Positions 25,583 through 33,320 of a stretch of 33,320 bases of DNA are shown here, in pieces. The notes below the pieces were generated by a model. That model was not told the origin of the DNA. It saw nothing but the letters and a program-made list of their open reading frames with translations, and searched no databases. The stretch comes from an uncultured Fidelibacterota bacterium (GTDB taxonomy: Bacteria; Marinisomatota; Marinisomatia; Marinisomatales; UBA1611). The stretch covers positions 1-33,320 of the forward strand of contig CAJWMI010000009.1 of NCBI GenBank assembly GCA_913043185.1, read 5' to 3'. Every line of letters begins with the position of its first letter. The stretch's first letter is position 1. A program made the position numbers and the translations under genes.

Positions 25583-26119
25583 TTATTCGCCTACAGTTTT
25601 TCCTTGTTTAATCTTGATATACTCATCTTTATATCTTATTCCTTTTCCTTTATACGGCTCAGGACTACGGAAAGACCTTATCTTTGATGAAACGGACCCG
25701 ACAAGTTGTTTATCAATCCCTTCGATAGTTATAGTAGTACGATCTGCTGTAGCTTTTATACCCTCTGGCAAATCGAAGTATATATCATGAGAATATCCTA
25801 TTTGCAATTTTAATCTATTTCCTTCCATATTTGCTTGATAACCAACACCTACTATTTCTAATTCTTTTTTGAAACCAGCAGATACACCAATGACCATATT
25901 ATTTACAATCTGTCTAGTCGTTCCATGAAGCGACCTATTCAATGCACTATTATCGCCCCGTTCAAAAAGAATATTATCATCTTTGACTAAAGTCTTAATA
26001 TTTGGATGCACTACCCAAGATTGTGAGCCTTTTTCTCCAGAAACATTAATCAAACTACCCTTTAATTCAATCTTAACACCATCAGGTATAGCTATTGGAT
26101 TTTTTCCGATTCTAGACAT
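25583..26119 (-). CDS. rplF: 50S ribosomal protein L6
   Basis: L6 sits near the factor-binding site of the large subunit. The 178 residues begin MSRIGKNPIAIPDGV, the family start, and end SPEPYKGKGIRYKDEYIKIKQGKTVGE, where the PEPYKGKGIRY motif is diagnostic. A TTG at 26125, two codons earlier, overlaps the rpsH stop and has GAGG five bases upstream, so it could also be used. I prefer ATG at 26119 because it gives the conserved N-terminus. Confidence 0.95.
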   Translation of the reverse strand: MSRIGKNPIAIPDGVKIELKGSLINVSGEKGSQSWVVHPNIKTLVKDDNILFERGDNSALNRSLHGTTRQIVNNMVIGVSAGFKKELEIVGVGYQANMEGNRLKLQIGYSHDIYFDLPEGIKATADRTTITIEGIDKQLVGSVSSKIRSFRSPEPYKGKGIRYKDEYIKIKQGKTVGE

Positions 26120-26121
26120 AA

Positions 26122-26520
26122 TCAAAATACCTCACACAATATTTCACCGCCCACTCCAAGTTTAGTAGCAGTCTTATTACTAACCACCCCTTTAGATGTG
26201 GATAGTATAGATATTCCTAGGCCATCAAGCACTCGAGGAATTTCGTTACTACCAACGTAAATACGCTGACCAGGACGACTAGAACGCACAATTTTTTCTA
26301 TTACTGAGTTTCCGTTTAAATCATATTTTAAAAATATTCGAATAGTGACAAAATCATCATCTTTGATAAAGAAAAAATCTTTTATATACTTTTCTTCTTT
26401 AAGAATATATGCTATACGTTTTTTCATATTTGATGAAGGAACATCAACCCACCTTTTATTTGTGCTATATGCATTACGTATTCTAGTTAAAAAATCTGCT
26501 ATAGGATCAGTCATCGACAT
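26122..26520 (-). CDS. rpsH: 30S ribosomal protein S8
   Basis: S8 binds the central domain of 16S rRNA and, in E. coli, represses the spc operon. The 132 residues start MSMTDPIADFLTRIRNA, which is the classic N-terminus. The C-terminal RNA-binding loop reads GLGISILSTSKGVVSNKTATKLGVGGEILCEVF. The start is ATG at 26520, 12 bases after the rpsN stop. Confidence 0.96.
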   Translation of the reverse strand: MSMTDPIADFLTRIRNAYSTNKRWVDVPSSNMKKRIAYILKEEKYIKDFFFIKDDDFVTIRIFLKYDLNGNSVIEKIVRSSRPGQRIYVGSNEIPRVLDGLGISILSTSKGVVSNKTATKLGVGGEILCEVF

Positions 26521-26532
26521 AAAAAATTTCCC

Positions 26533-26838
26533 TTACCAACTTGCTTTTGTTATACCTGGAATTTCACCATTTAACGCCATTTCCCTGAATGATAGCCTCG
26601 ATAGCATAAAGCGTTTTATTACCCCACGAGGTCTCCCTGTAATAAAGCACCTGTTTCTAATCCTGATAGCACTAGAAGATTTAGGAAGTTTATCTAGTTT
26701 ATTCACCGCGGCATCTCTTTCTTCAATTGAAGTATTTGGATTGCTAATAATTGACTTTAATTCCGCTCTTTTCTTAGCATACTTTTGAACATTCCTTAAT
26801 AATTTTTTCTCACGAATAATTTTTGACTTTTTTGCCAT
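26533..26838 (-). CDS. rpsN: 30S ribosomal protein S14, long zinc-free form
   Basis: S14 is part of the 30S head. The 101 residues match the long E. coli-type form. The zinc-finger positions of the short form are missing: only one Cys occurs, in RNRCFITGRPRGVIKRF. The end, LSRLSFREMALNGEIPGITKASW, is diagnostic. The start ATG at 26838 overlaps the rplE stop as TAATG. Confidence 0.96.
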   Translation of the reverse strand: MAKKSKIIREKKLLRNVQKYAKKRAELKSIISNPNTSIEERDAAVNKLDKLPKSSSAIRIRNRCFITGRPRGVIKRFMLSRLSFREMALNGEIPGITKASW

Positions 26839-27464
26839 TATGCAGCCTCATCCATTTTTTCTTTTTTAGGTTTTTCTATTAAAGGAAGACCCATTTCTTT
26901 TAGTAACCAATATGCCTCATCATCACTATTTGCTGAAGTAGTTATTGTTACATTTAAGCCTCTAACAGAATCAATGTTATCATAATGAATCTCCGCAAAT
27001 ATAATTTGTTCCTTAATGCCGAAATTATAGTTTCCTCGACCATCAAATGATTTATGAGAAAGACCACGAAAGTCTCTACTTCTTGGTAAAGCAATACAGA
27101 CTAATCTTTCAAAAAATTCATACATTTTTGTGGATCGGAGTGTTACTTTACATCCAACGGGATAACCTTTTCTAATCTTAAAATTTGATATATCTGCTCT
27201 AGATTTAGTTATGATTGGTTTTTGTCCAGAGATTGCGGTTAACTCTGCCATGGCACTTTCTAAACTTTTAGAGCTAGTTTTTGCATCCCCGATACCAATA
27301 TTTAAGGAAATGGACAAGAGCTTCGGTACCTCCATGGCATTATCATATGAAAATCGAGATATCATATTTGGAACGACATCTTCCATATAGGACTTTTTCA
27401 TATTAGAGACAAAAGAAACTTTATTATTTACAGCGGGTTTATTATCTGGGGTTTTCTTACTCAT
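26838..27464 (-). CDS. rplE: 50S ribosomal protein L5
   Basis: L5 binds 5S rRNA and forms bridge B1b with S13. The 208 residues exceed the usual length of about 180. There are extra residues at the N-terminus (MSKKTPDNKPAVNNKV) and a charged C-terminal tail (EKPKKEKMDEAA). The core is clear: ISLNIGIGDA, SGQKPIITKSRADISNFKIRKG, and RDFRGLSHKSFDGRGNYNFGIKEQIIF. The start ATG at 27464 overlaps the rplX stop as TAATG, which supports the extended N-terminus being translated. Confidence 0.96.
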   Translation of the reverse strand: MSKKTPDNKPAVNNKVSFVSNMKKSYMEDVVPNMISRFSYDNAMEVPKLLSISLNIGIGDAKTSSKSLESAMAELTAISGQKPIITKSRADISNFKIRKGYPVGCKVTLRSTKMYEFFERLVCIALPRSRDFRGLSHKSFDGRGNYNFGIKEQIIFAEIHYDNIDSVRGLNVTITTSANSDDEAYWLLKEMGLPLIEKPKKEKMDEAA

Positions 27465-27775
27465 TATTGGACTTCTGTCTCTTCATTTGTTTTTTTAAAT
27501 ATTCTAACTTTGGAACCATCATCTAAAACTTTATAGCCTACCCTTGAAACTTCTCCCCCTTGTAAAATCATAACATTTGAGATATGTAATGAAGCTTCTT
27601 TTTCAACTATACCTCCATTCGGATTATCTTGAGATGGCCTCATCGATTTTTTAATAAAATTTACTCCCTCGATAATTATACGTTGTTTTTTAGGAGATAC
27701 TAATAATATTTTACCTTCCATGCCCTTATGAGCACCGCTCATAACCCTAACAGTCATACCTTTTTTTAAAAACAT
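27464..27775 (-). CDS. rplX: 50S ribosomal protein L24
   Basis: L24 is an early 23S rRNA-binding assembly initiator with a KOW motif. The 103 residues contain KGMTVRVMSGAHKGMEGKILLVSPKKQRIIIEGVNFIKK (about 5-43), the KOW domain and the following conserved strand. IVEKEASLHISNVMI follows. The start is ATG at 27775, two bases after the rplN stop; the next ATG (residue 7) would remove part of the conserved strand, so the first is chosen. Confidence 0.95.
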   Translation of the reverse strand: MFLKKGMTVRVMSGAHKGMEGKILLVSPKKQRIIIEGVNFIKKSMRPSQDNPNGGIVEKEASLHISNVMILQGGEVSRVGYKVLDDGSKVRIFKKTNEETEVQ

Positions 27776-27777
27776 TA

Positions 27778-28146
27778 TTATAATACTTCCGGAGCTAATG
27801 ATATTATACGCATATAGCCTGATTCACGTAGTTCCCTGCCAACTGGCCCGAATATTCGAGTGCCCCTAGGTTCTCCCTGGCTATTTAGTAATACGGCTGC
27901 ATTCTCATCAAATCGAATAGAACTCCCATCTATTCTACCATATTCTTTTTTTGTCCTAACGACAACTGCTCGATGTACTTCTCCCTTATTAACCATTCCA
28001 CCAGGGATAGCTTTTTTTACAGTTATAACGATTTGATCCCCAACACTAGCATATTTTCTACCGGAACCACCCAATACCTTAAAACAAAGAACTTCTTTTG
28101 CTCCTGTATTATCCGCTACTTTTAATCTTGTTTCTTGCTGTATCAA
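27778..28146 (-). CDS. rplN: 50S ribosomal protein L14
   Basis: L14 forms bridges B5 and B8 with 16S rRNA. The 122 residues match the family exactly in length, from [20 protein letters not shown] to [16 protein letters not shown], with [19 protein letters not shown] in the middle. The start is TTG at 28146, at the precise family start position; no ATG is available upstream or nearby. The preceding rpsQ stop is three bases away. Confidence 0.96.
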   Translation of the reverse strand: MIQQETRLKVADNTGAKEVLCFKVLGGSGRKYASVGDQIVITVKKAIPGGMVNKGEVHRAVVVRTKKEYGRIDGSSIRFDENAAVLLNSQGEPRGTRIFGPVGRELRESGYMRIISLAPEVL

Positions 28147-28149
28147 TCT

Positions 28150-28416
28150 CTATCCCAATATTTTCGATTCTTGTATTATTTCACTTACCTGCCACCTTTT
28201 ATTTTTGCTCATAGGCTTCGTAGATACAATTCTAACAATATCACCCTCTTTTGGTGAGACAGTCGAAACATGTGAAAGATATTTTTTATATTTTTTTACT
28301 CTTTTTTTGTAAACCGGGTGCGATGTAACTCTGGTTACTAATACACTAACAGTGCTATCCATTTTTGTTGATAGAACCTTACCAACTAAATTTTGTCGTC
28401 TTATATTCCTAGACAT
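28150..28416 (-). CDS. rpsQ: 30S ribosomal protein S17
   Basis: S17 is a primary 16S rRNA-binding OB-fold protein of the 30S body. The 88 residues start MSRNIRRQNLVGKVLSTKMD and contain HPVYKKRVKKYKKYLSH, which resembles the family HP.Y.K.i.r..k...HD segment. IVRIVSTKPMSKNKRWQVSEII matches the C-terminal signature. The start is ATG at 28416, two bases after the rpmC stop. Confidence 0.95.
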   Translation of the reverse strand: MSRNIRRQNLVGKVLSTKMDSTVSVLVTRVTSHPVYKKRVKKYKKYLSHVSTVSPKEGDIVRIVSTKPMSKNKRWQVSEIIQESKILG

Positions 28417-28418
28417 AT

Positions 28419-28631
28419 TTAATTACCACTTTCCATTTCTATATTCAATTTTTTTTCATGAATAATTGTTTTTATTCTAGAAATTTTCTTTTTTACCTTT
28501 TTTATTTGAGACAAATCTTCAAGCTGTTGCATACTTTTTTGAAATCTTAAGTTTTGCAATGCTTCTTCATTCTCTTCAAGTTGAATAAGAAGATTAGATT
28601 TAGGAGATTCATTTATGCTGTTATCCGCCAT
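28419..28631 (-). CDS. rpmC: 50S ribosomal protein L29
   Basis: L29 lies by the peptide exit and helps dock trigger factor and SRP. The 70 residues are predicted all-helical. The family core appears as EENEEALQNLRFQKSMQQLEDLSQIKKVKKKISRIKTIIHE. The first 12 residues ([12 protein letters not shown]) form a longer polar leader than in most L29 proteins. The start ATG at 28631 overlaps the rplP stop as TAATG, which supports this N-terminus. Sequence conservation is lower than in its neighbours, as is usual for L29. Confidence 0.93.
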   Translation of the reverse strand: MADNSINESPKSNLLIQLEENEEALQNLRFQKSMQQLEDLSQIKKVKKKISRIKTIIHEKKLNIEMESGN

Positions 28632-29044
28632 TAAATCGCTCTCCTTTCTACCAACTTCGTTTTTATCGGTAACTTATGACCAGCATTTCTAAATGCCTCC
28701 TCAGCCATGGCTCTATCTACGCCTTCTATTTCAAATAATATTCTACCGGGTTTTACGCTAGCAACCCAATAATCTAAAGTCCCCTTACCTTTACCCATCC
28801 TAGTTTCTGCAGGCTTTGCGGTGACTGGTTTATCAGGAAATATTCTAATCCACATCTTACCTAATTTTCGAACAATTCTAGATATCACAATCCTTGATGC
28901 TTCAATCTGCCTAGCCGTGATCCATCCAGGTTCCATTGCTTTTAATCCATAAGTTCCAAATGCAACATGAGTTCCTCTGGTAGCCATACCGCGTCTATTT
29001 CCTCTATGGTGCCTTCTAAATTTTGTCTTTTTAGGTTCTAGCAT
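28631..29044 (-). CDS. rplP: 50S ribosomal protein L16
   Basis: L16 contacts A-site tRNA and the peptidyl transferase region. The 137 residues begin [19 protein letters not shown] and include [48 protein letters not shown] and the end [16 protein letters not shown], all typical. The start is ATG at 29044, 17 AT-rich bases after rpsC; no clear Shine-Dalgarno sequence is seen there. Confidence 0.97.
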   Translation of the reverse strand: MLEPKKTKFRRHHRGNRRGMATRGTHVAFGTYGLKAMEPGWITARQIEASRIVISRIVRKLGKMWIRIFPDKPVTAKPAETRMGKGKGTLDYWVASVKPGRILFEIEGVDRAMAEEAFRNAGHKLPIKTKLVERRAI

Positions 29045-29061
29045 ATTATTTTATTAATTAT

Positions 29062-29682
29062 TCAAGATTTACAAATCCAAACTTTTACACCAATAATACC
29101 ATAGGCGGTTTGCGCCTCACTAAGAGCATAGTCTATATCTGCTCTAAGCGTGTGCAATGGGACACTACCATCTGAATATTTTTCACTTCTAGCAATTTCT
29201 ACACCACCTAACCTACCAGCAATATTGATTCGAATCCCATTGGCTCCCATGCGCATTGTAGCTTGCATAGCTTTATTGATTACTCTTCTATATGAAATCT
29301 TCTTTTTCAGCTGTTGGCAAATATTTAGACCAACTAAAGCAGCATTTAATTCAGGCCTCTTGACTTCAGAAATATTAATCTGAGCATCTTTTTTATTGGT
29401 CAACTGCCTTAGTTCTTTTTTTAATTTATTTACTTCTTCACCACCACGTCCAATTACTATACCAGGCCTAGCCGTGTGAATAGTAACTGATACTTTCTTT
29501 GAAGTCCTATTTATTTCCACTTTAGATATTCCTGCATTTGGAAGCCTATAGGAAATATATTTTCGAATATTAACATCCTCTTCTAAAGATTCAGAAAAAT
29601 TATTCTTTTCAGCAAACCATATCGAGTTCCAACGCTTGTTTACACTTAGTCTAAAACCTACTGGATGTGTTTTTTGTCCCAA
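29062..29682 (-). CDS. rpsC: 30S ribosomal protein S3
   Basis: S3 lies at the mRNA entry of the 30S head and has helicase-assisting residues. The 206 residues begin MGQKTHPVGFRLSVNKRW. They contain the type II KH domain with the RNA-binding loop GRGGEE in PGIVIGRGGEEVNKLK, and the C-terminal GRLGGVEIARSEKYSDGSVPLHTLRADIDYA signature. The C-terminal tail found in many S3 proteins is absent. The start is TTG at 29682 with AAAGGA about seven bases upstream; it is at the family start position and no ATG competes. Confidence 0.96.
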   Translation of the reverse strand: MGQKTHPVGFRLSVNKRWNSIWFAEKNNFSESLEEDVNIRKYISYRLPNAGISKVEINRTSKKVSVTIHTARPGIVIGRGGEEVNKLKKELRQLTNKKDAQINISEVKRPELNAALVGLNICQQLKKKISYRRVINKAMQATMRMGANGIRINIAGRLGGVEIARSEKYSDGSVPLHTLRADIDYALSEAQTAYGIIGVKVWICKS

Positions 29683-29697
29683 TCTTTATCCTTTATA

Positions 29698-30039
29698 TTA
29701 TTTCGCTGTTAAAACTATAGTTAAATGGCTAGTTGGCCTACGTAACCTTGATGCCCTACCCATTGAAGCAGCTCTAAACCTTTTCATAACTGGCCCCTGA
29801 TTTACATAAGCTTCTTTTATCTCAAATGAATCAGGATCTAGCTCATTATTACCTTCAATCTGCATTAAGTTTGCGACAGCTGATCTAATGGTTTTTTCAA
29901 TAACGACAGATGCTTTTTCTGGAGAAAAATGAAGAAAGTCTATCGCAACTCCAACTTTAAAACCACGTACTTTATCTAATGTTTTTCTTACTTTTCTTGC
30001 AGATTGTCTATTATATCTTAATGTGGCCTTGGCTTCCAT
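29698..30039 (-). CDS. rplV: 50S ribosomal protein L22
   Basis: L22 extends a loop that lines the narrow part of the peptide exit tunnel. The 113 residues begin MEAKATLRYNRQSARKVRKT, then KASVVIEKTIRSAVANLMQ and the tunnel-loop and C-terminal segment KRFRAASMGRASRLRRPTSHLTIVL. A GTG at 30057 could extend it by six residues into rpsS. The ATG at 30039 has AGGA nine bases upstream and the conserved start, so it is used here. Confidence 0.95.
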   Translation of the reverse strand: MEAKATLRYNRQSARKVRKTLDKVRGFKVGVAIDFLHFSPEKASVVIEKTIRSAVANLMQIEGNNELDPDSFEIKEAYVNQGPVMKRFRAASMGRASRLRRPTSHLTIVLTAK

Positions 30040-30043
30040 TATA

Positions 30044-30310
30044 TTATTTCCTATCACCCGAATGCATTCTAAATATTCTGGTTGGTGAAAATTCTCCTAG
30101 TTTATGGCCAACCATGTTTTCAGAAACAAAAACAGGTATAAACTTATTACCATTGTGAACTGCAAAAGTGTGTCCAACAAATTCTGGGACAATCATTGAC
30201 CTTCTTGACCACGTTTTTATTACCGTTTTTTTACCACCATCATTTATTTTTTCTACCTTTGTAAGAAGTTTACTATCTACAAAAGGTCCTTTTTTTAATG
30301 ATCTAGCCAT
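30044..30310 (-). CDS. rpsS: 30S ribosomal protein S19
   Basis: S19 is in the 30S head next to S13. The 88 residues begin [19 protein letters not shown] and include [23 protein letters not shown] and [21 protein letters not shown], which are diagnostic. The start is ATG at 30310, two bases after the rplB stop. Its last codons provide the AGGA used by rplV. Confidence 0.97.
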   Translation of the reverse strand: MARSLKKGPFVDSKLLTKVEKINDGGKKTVIKTWSRRSMIVPEFVGHTFAVHNGNKFIPVFVSENMVGHKLGEFSPTRIFRMHSGDRK

Positions 30311-30312
30311 TA

Positions 30313-31137
30313 TTATTTACGTCTCTTTATTATCATTGAATTAGATTTTTTATTCTTTTTCCTCGTTTTATAGCCCTTCGTAGGCTTCCCCCAAGGAGTT
30401 ACGGGATGACGACCACCTGAGCTTTTACCCTCACCTCCACCATGTGGATGATCAACAGGATTCATCACGACACCTCTAACGCTTGGTCTCCTACCCAACC
30501 ACCTTGAACGACCAGCCTTGCCAGAAACTACTTGTTCATAGGTCCTATTGCCAATCTGTCCAATCGTAGCCATGCACTGGTCTGAGACCATTCTTATCTC
30601 GCCAGATGGAAGCTTCAATGTTGAAAGGCCACCATCATGCGCCATAATCTGTGCATACCCTCCGGCGGATCGAACCAATTGCCCTCCTCTGCCAGGATTA
30701 AGCTCAATATTATGAACAGATAAGCCTGTAGGAATATTAATTAATTTGAGCGCATTTCCTGTTTTTAAGGGTACCTTCTCACCAGATACAACACTGTCAC
30801 CCACCTTAATACCTAATGGGGACAGAATATATCTTTTCTCTCCATCTTCATAGTGAATTAATGAAATATACGCAGAACGATTTGGATCATACTCAATAGT
30901 AGCCACCTTACCATTGACACCAAATTTATTTCTTTTGTAATCGATAATTCTATATCTACGCTTATGACCACCGCCTCTATGTCGCACTGTTATCCTGCCT
31001 GTATTATTTCGCCCACCTTTTTTTCGTAGAGCTACAGTTAATTTTTTTTCTGGTTTATGAGCTGTAAGATCTGCAAAATCTGATCTTGAGGCAAAACGAC
31101 TACCAGGAGTGACCGGTTTTAAGCTACGTATTCCCAA
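30313..31137 (-). CDS. rplB: 50S ribosomal protein L2
   Basis: L2 is needed for subunit joining and peptidyl transferase activity. The 274 residues match the family length. [35 protein letters not shown] and the C-terminal [35 protein letters not shown], with the functionally important His in HPHGGGEG, are present. The start is TTG at 31137, one base after the rplW stop; GAGG formed by the end of rplW lies about 11 bases upstream. No ATG is available near the family start. Confidence 0.97.
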   Translation of the reverse strand: MGIRSLKPVTPGSRFASRSDFADLTAHKPEKKLTVALRKKGGRNNTGRITVRHRGGGHKRRYRIIDYKRNKFGVNGKVATIEYDPNRSAYISLIHYEDGEKRYILSPLGIKVGDSVVSGEKVPLKTGNALKLINIPTGLSVHNIELNPGRGGQLVRSAGGYAQIMAHDGGLSTLKLPSGEIRMVSDQCMATIGQIGNRTYEQVVSGKAGRSRWLGRRPSVRGVVMNPVDHPHGGGEGKSSGGRHPVTPWGKPTKGYKTRKKNKKSNSMIIKRRK

Positions 31138-31138
31138 T

Positions 31139-31456
31139 TTAACTCTCTACCTCACCACTGACAAAATCAATAGAATAACCATCTTGTAAAGTTATTATTG
31201 TCTTTTTATAACCAGATCTCCGCCCTTGAGTTCTTATCGTCCTACCATTACTTTTTGTTGTCATTTGCTTTAATTTTCCATCAATATTCATCGTTGCAAC
31301 CTTAGAAACAACAACATCAAACTTCTTTTCAATAGCATCTTTTATTTGAACTTTATTAGCACTTTTTTCAACAATAAAAGCATACTTATTCTCACGCTCT
31401 TGCATGATAGCCATTTTTTCAGTTAGAACTGGTTTAATTATTAATTTTTGATACAT
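31139..31456 (-). CDS. rplW: 50S ribosomal protein L23
   Basis: L23 sits at the tunnel exit and is the docking point for trigger factor and SRP. The 105 residues include [44 protein letters not shown] (about 4-47), the family N-terminal half, and [20 protein letters not shown] near the end. The start is ATG at 31456, three bases after the rplD stop. Confidence 0.95.
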   Translation of the reverse strand: MYQKLIIKPVLTEKMAIMQERENKYAFIVEKSANKVQIKDAIEKKFDVVVSKVATMNIDGKLKQMTTKSNGRTIRTQGRRSGYKKTIITLQDGYSIDFVSGEVES

Positions 31457-31459
31457 TTT

Positions 31460-32083
31460 TTATGCTAAAACCTCAATTAAATCTATTAAACCCTGCTTAT
31501 CAGTAATTATTATTTCTGAGTCTAATAAATCATAGACACTAACATTTTTTACATCCTCAATGAATACATTTCTTACGTTTCTTGATGAGAGAACAAGATT
31601 TTCATGAAATGATGATACTAACATTGTAACTTTCTTATTTTCCAATTTTAATTCTTTTAACATTGATACAAACTCTGATGTTTTCTTCGTTTCTATATTA
31701 ATTTTATCTAGAATCATAAATTCACCTTTGGAAAGCTTGTCTGAAAGAACTGATCTTCGAGCTAACTTTTTCATTTTTTTTGGCAACTTATGCTTATAAC
31801 TATGAGGTTCAGGGCCAAAAACAACGCCACCACCTTTCCACAGAGGAGACCTAATTGTACCAGCCCTTGCTACTCCACGCCCCTTTTGTTTAAATGGCTT
31901 TTTACCACCACCTTTTACTGCAGATCTATTTTTTGAAGCATGGGTTCCTTGACGCAAATTTGTCATTTCAGCTAAAATTGCCTGCCTAATTACAGACCTA
32001 TTTAATTCTACTTTGAAAATCTTTTCATCTGCATTTACCTTGTCTACAACATCACCTTTTATACTCTGTATATTAATTTTCAT
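31460..32083 (-). CDS. rplD: 50S ribosomal protein L4
   Basis: L4 lines the exit tunnel opposite L22; in E. coli it also represses the S10 operon. The 207 residues contain the extended tunnel loop RQGTHASKNRSAVKGGGKKPFKQKGRGVARAGTIRSPLWKGGGVVFGPEPHSY (about 44-96) and the family end IIITDKQGLIDLIEVL. The start is ATG at 32083, six bases after the rplC stop. No S10-type leader can be tested because the upstream region begins inside tuf. Confidence 0.96.
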   Translation of the reverse strand: MKINIQSIKGDVVDKVNADEKIFKVELNRSVIRQAILAEMTNLRQGTHASKNRSAVKGGGKKPFKQKGRGVARAGTIRSPLWKGGGVVFGPEPHSYKHKLPKKMKKLARRSVLSDKLSKGEFMILDKINIETKKTSEFVSMLKELKLENKKVTMLVSSFHENLVLSSRNVRNVFIEDVKNVSVYDLLDSEIIITDKQGLIDLIEVLA

Positions 32084-32089
32084 AAGTAA

Positions 32090-32707
32090 CTACCTGGTAA
32101 TGATAACGATGCCATTTGGTGCACCAGGAATACTCCCCTTGACTAACATTTTATTATTATTTTCATCAATTTTTATAATCTCAAGTGACTTTACACTTAC
32201 TTTCTTATTACCATATCTACCCGGCATCTTTTTTCCAGGAAATACTCTAGAAGGATCTGAGGCAGCCCCAATAGAACCAACATGCCTATGTGTATCTCCC
32301 TGACCATGGGTCTTTCTTTGCTGACTAAACGAATACTTTTTTACTGTCCCAGAAAAGCCATGACCCTTAGATTTTCCGCTAACCGTAACGTAGTCACCCT
32401 CATTAAATAAGCTAACATTGAATACTTGCCCAGGCTTATATTCAAAATTTGGAACCTTATTAAATTCAGCTAGAATTCGCATTGGCGTTAAAGAATTTTT
32501 ATTAAAATGGCCCTCCTGAGGCTTATTGACATGTTTTATATTCGCCTCATGAAAGCCTACTTGCACAGATTCGTATCCATCCTTCTCATTGGATTTAACC
32601 TGAGTAACCTGACAGGGACCAGCCTCAAGAACTGTAACAGGAATAGCACGACCATTAGAGTCAAACACTCTAGTCATACCAATCTTCTTTCCTATTAACC
32701 CTCTCAT
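32090..32707 (-). CDS. rplC: 50S ribosomal protein L3
   Basis: L3 is an early assembly protein with a loop reaching the peptidyl transferase centre. The 205 residues begin MRGLIGKKIGMTRVFDSNG. They contain the loop GKSKGHGFSGTVKKYSFSQQRKTHGQGDTHRHVGSIGAASDPSRVFPGKKMPGRYG, whose GS.G..S.P.RV..GK.M.G..G pattern is diagnostic. A TTG at 32713, two codons upstream, has AAGG five bases before it and could be the real start given the frequent TTG use here; ATG at 32707 gives the conserved N-terminus. Confidence 0.95.
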   Translation of the reverse strand: MRGLIGKKIGMTRVFDSNGRAIPVTVLEAGPCQVTQVKSNEKDGYESVQVGFHEANIKHVNKPQEGHFNKNSLTPMRILAEFNKVPNFEYKPGQVFNVSLFNEGDYVTVSGKSKGHGFSGTVKKYSFSQQRKTHGQGDTHRHVGSIGAASDPSRVFPGKKMPGRYGNKKVSVKSLEIIKIDENNNKMLVKGSIPGAPNGIVIITR

Positions 32708-32713
32708 AAACAA

Positions 32714-33022
32714 TTAAACCTTTATCTCAATATCAACGCCAGCTGGAAGATCTAACTTCATAAGTGACTCTACGGTTTTTGGAGTAGAGTTAATAATATC
32801 TACCATCCTTTTATGAATCTTAGTCTGAAATTGCTCTCTTGATTTTTTATCTACATGTGGAGAACGCAATACAGTATAAATAGAACGTTTTGTAGGTAAT
32901 GGAATTGGCCCAGAGATGATAGCACCTGTTGATTTTGCCGTTTTTACTATTTTATCCGTAGACTTATCAAGGAGTATATGGTCGTATGCTCTTAAACTAA
33001 TTCTTATAGATTGATTAGCCAT
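32714..33022 (-). CDS. rpsJ: 30S ribosomal protein S10
   Basis: S10 is in the 30S head and also works with NusB in antitermination. The 102 residues match the family length: [17 protein letters not shown] near the start, [28 protein letters not shown] (about 38-65) and the end [11 protein letters not shown]. The start is ATG at 33022, eight bases after the tuf stop, so the S10 operon is read from upstream through tuf. Confidence 0.97.
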   Translation of the reverse strand: MANQSIRISLRAYDHILLDKSTDKIVKTAKSTGAIISGPIPLPTKRSIYTVLRSPHVDKKSREQFQTKIHKRMVDIINSTPKTVESLMKLDLPAGVDIEIKV

Positions 33023-33030
33023 AATACTTC

Positions 33031-33320
33031 TTACTCAACAATCTCAGTTACGACACCTGCGCCAACCGTATGGCCACCTTCTCGTATTGCAAAACGAAGT
33101 TCCTTGTCCATTGCTATTGATGTAATCAACACAACTTCAAATTCAACATTGTCTCCAGGCATAACCATCTCGGTACCCTCAGGCAGGGTTACAACACCCG
33201 TAACATCAGTAGTACGAAAATAAAACTGCGGCCTATAGCCATTAAAAAATGGAGTATGACGCCCACCTTCTTCTTTCTTTAAAATATATACGCTTGCCTT
33301 AAACTTAGTGTGAGGAGTTA
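33031..33320 (-). CDS. tuf: Elongation factor Tu, C-terminal part only
   Basis: The last 96 codons of EF-Tu are present; the rest lies beyond the right edge. The visible protein starts [20 protein letters not shown], continues [21 protein letters not shown] and ends [17 protein letters not shown], which is domain 3 of EF-Tu. EF-Tu delivers aminoacyl-tRNA to the ribosome. A tuf gene directly before rpsJ matches the str-S10 arrangement of many bacteria, with rpsL, rpsG and fusA expected further out. Confidence 0.97.
   Translation of the reverse strand, partial: TPHTKFKASVYILKKEEGGRHTPFFNGYRPQFYFRTTDVTGVVTLPEGTEMVMPGDNVEFEVVLITSIAMDKELRFAIREGGHTVGAGVVTEIVE

Noticed and set aside
1..33320. tRNA genes, rRNA genes, riboswitches, insertion sequences or prophage genes
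   Set aside because: No cloverleaf, conserved rRNA stretch, transposase or integrase motif was found in the intergenic gaps, all of which are short.

Overview
The window is AT-rich bacterial chromosome (roughly one third G+C). Its backbone is an intact minus-strand run of the S10, spc and alpha ribosomal protein operons, from the tail of tuf at the right edge through rpsJ to rplQ. The genes are almost contiguous, and secY is followed directly by map and infA. Gene order, the long secreted fibronectin type III (FN3)/caspase-like proteins, FN3-plus-propeller proteins and ROK glucokinase point to the FCB group. My best guess is Candidatus Marinimicrobia (SAR406) or a close marine relative; this is inference, since no 16S gene is present.

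Layout from left to right. (1) Positions 1-2258, plus strand: the 3' part of a large extracellular FN3 and beta-propeller-like protein, open at the left edge. (2) 2263-12474, minus strand: a DUF3228-like protein, two tandem paralogous secreted giants (1609 and 989 aa), a membrane-anchored coiled-coil/PKD protein and a ROK sugar kinase. The giants are built from carboxypeptidase-regulatory-like domains, FN3 repeats, two CARDB-like domains and a C-terminal caspase-like fold. (3) 12541-14004, plus strand: a polytopic membrane protein that fuses a phytol/dolichol-kinase-like half to a DUF92 (phytyl-phosphate-kinase-like) half. A hairpin terminator separates it from the convergent genes. (4) 14066-18789, minus strand: a DUF350 membrane protein, a small secreted protein, hutI, hutU and a secreted GHL10-type glycoside hydrolase-like protein. 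These lie downstream of rplQ in the same direction, with no recognisable terminator at the rplQ end. (5) 18826-33320, minus strand: the ribosomal protein, rpoA, secY, map and infA block, then the C-terminal 96 codons of tuf.

How the genes work together: the right half makes the translation machinery plus RNA polymerase alpha, the SecY channel, methionine aminopeptidase and IF-1. The hut pair performs steps two and three of histidine breakdown (urocanate to imidazolonepropionate to formiminoglutamate); hutH and the last step are not in the window. The left half encodes cell-surface proteins. The point most worth a second look is that both giant caspase-like proteins have lost the catalytic His and Cys while keeping the surrounding fold. 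Their FN3 domains alternate strictly between two subtypes, and seven of them carry an exactly spaced C-x19-C pair. The longer protein looks like the shorter one with its N-terminal module duplicated. No tRNA, rRNA, CRISPR array, insertion sequence or intergenic gap above about 160 bases was seen.
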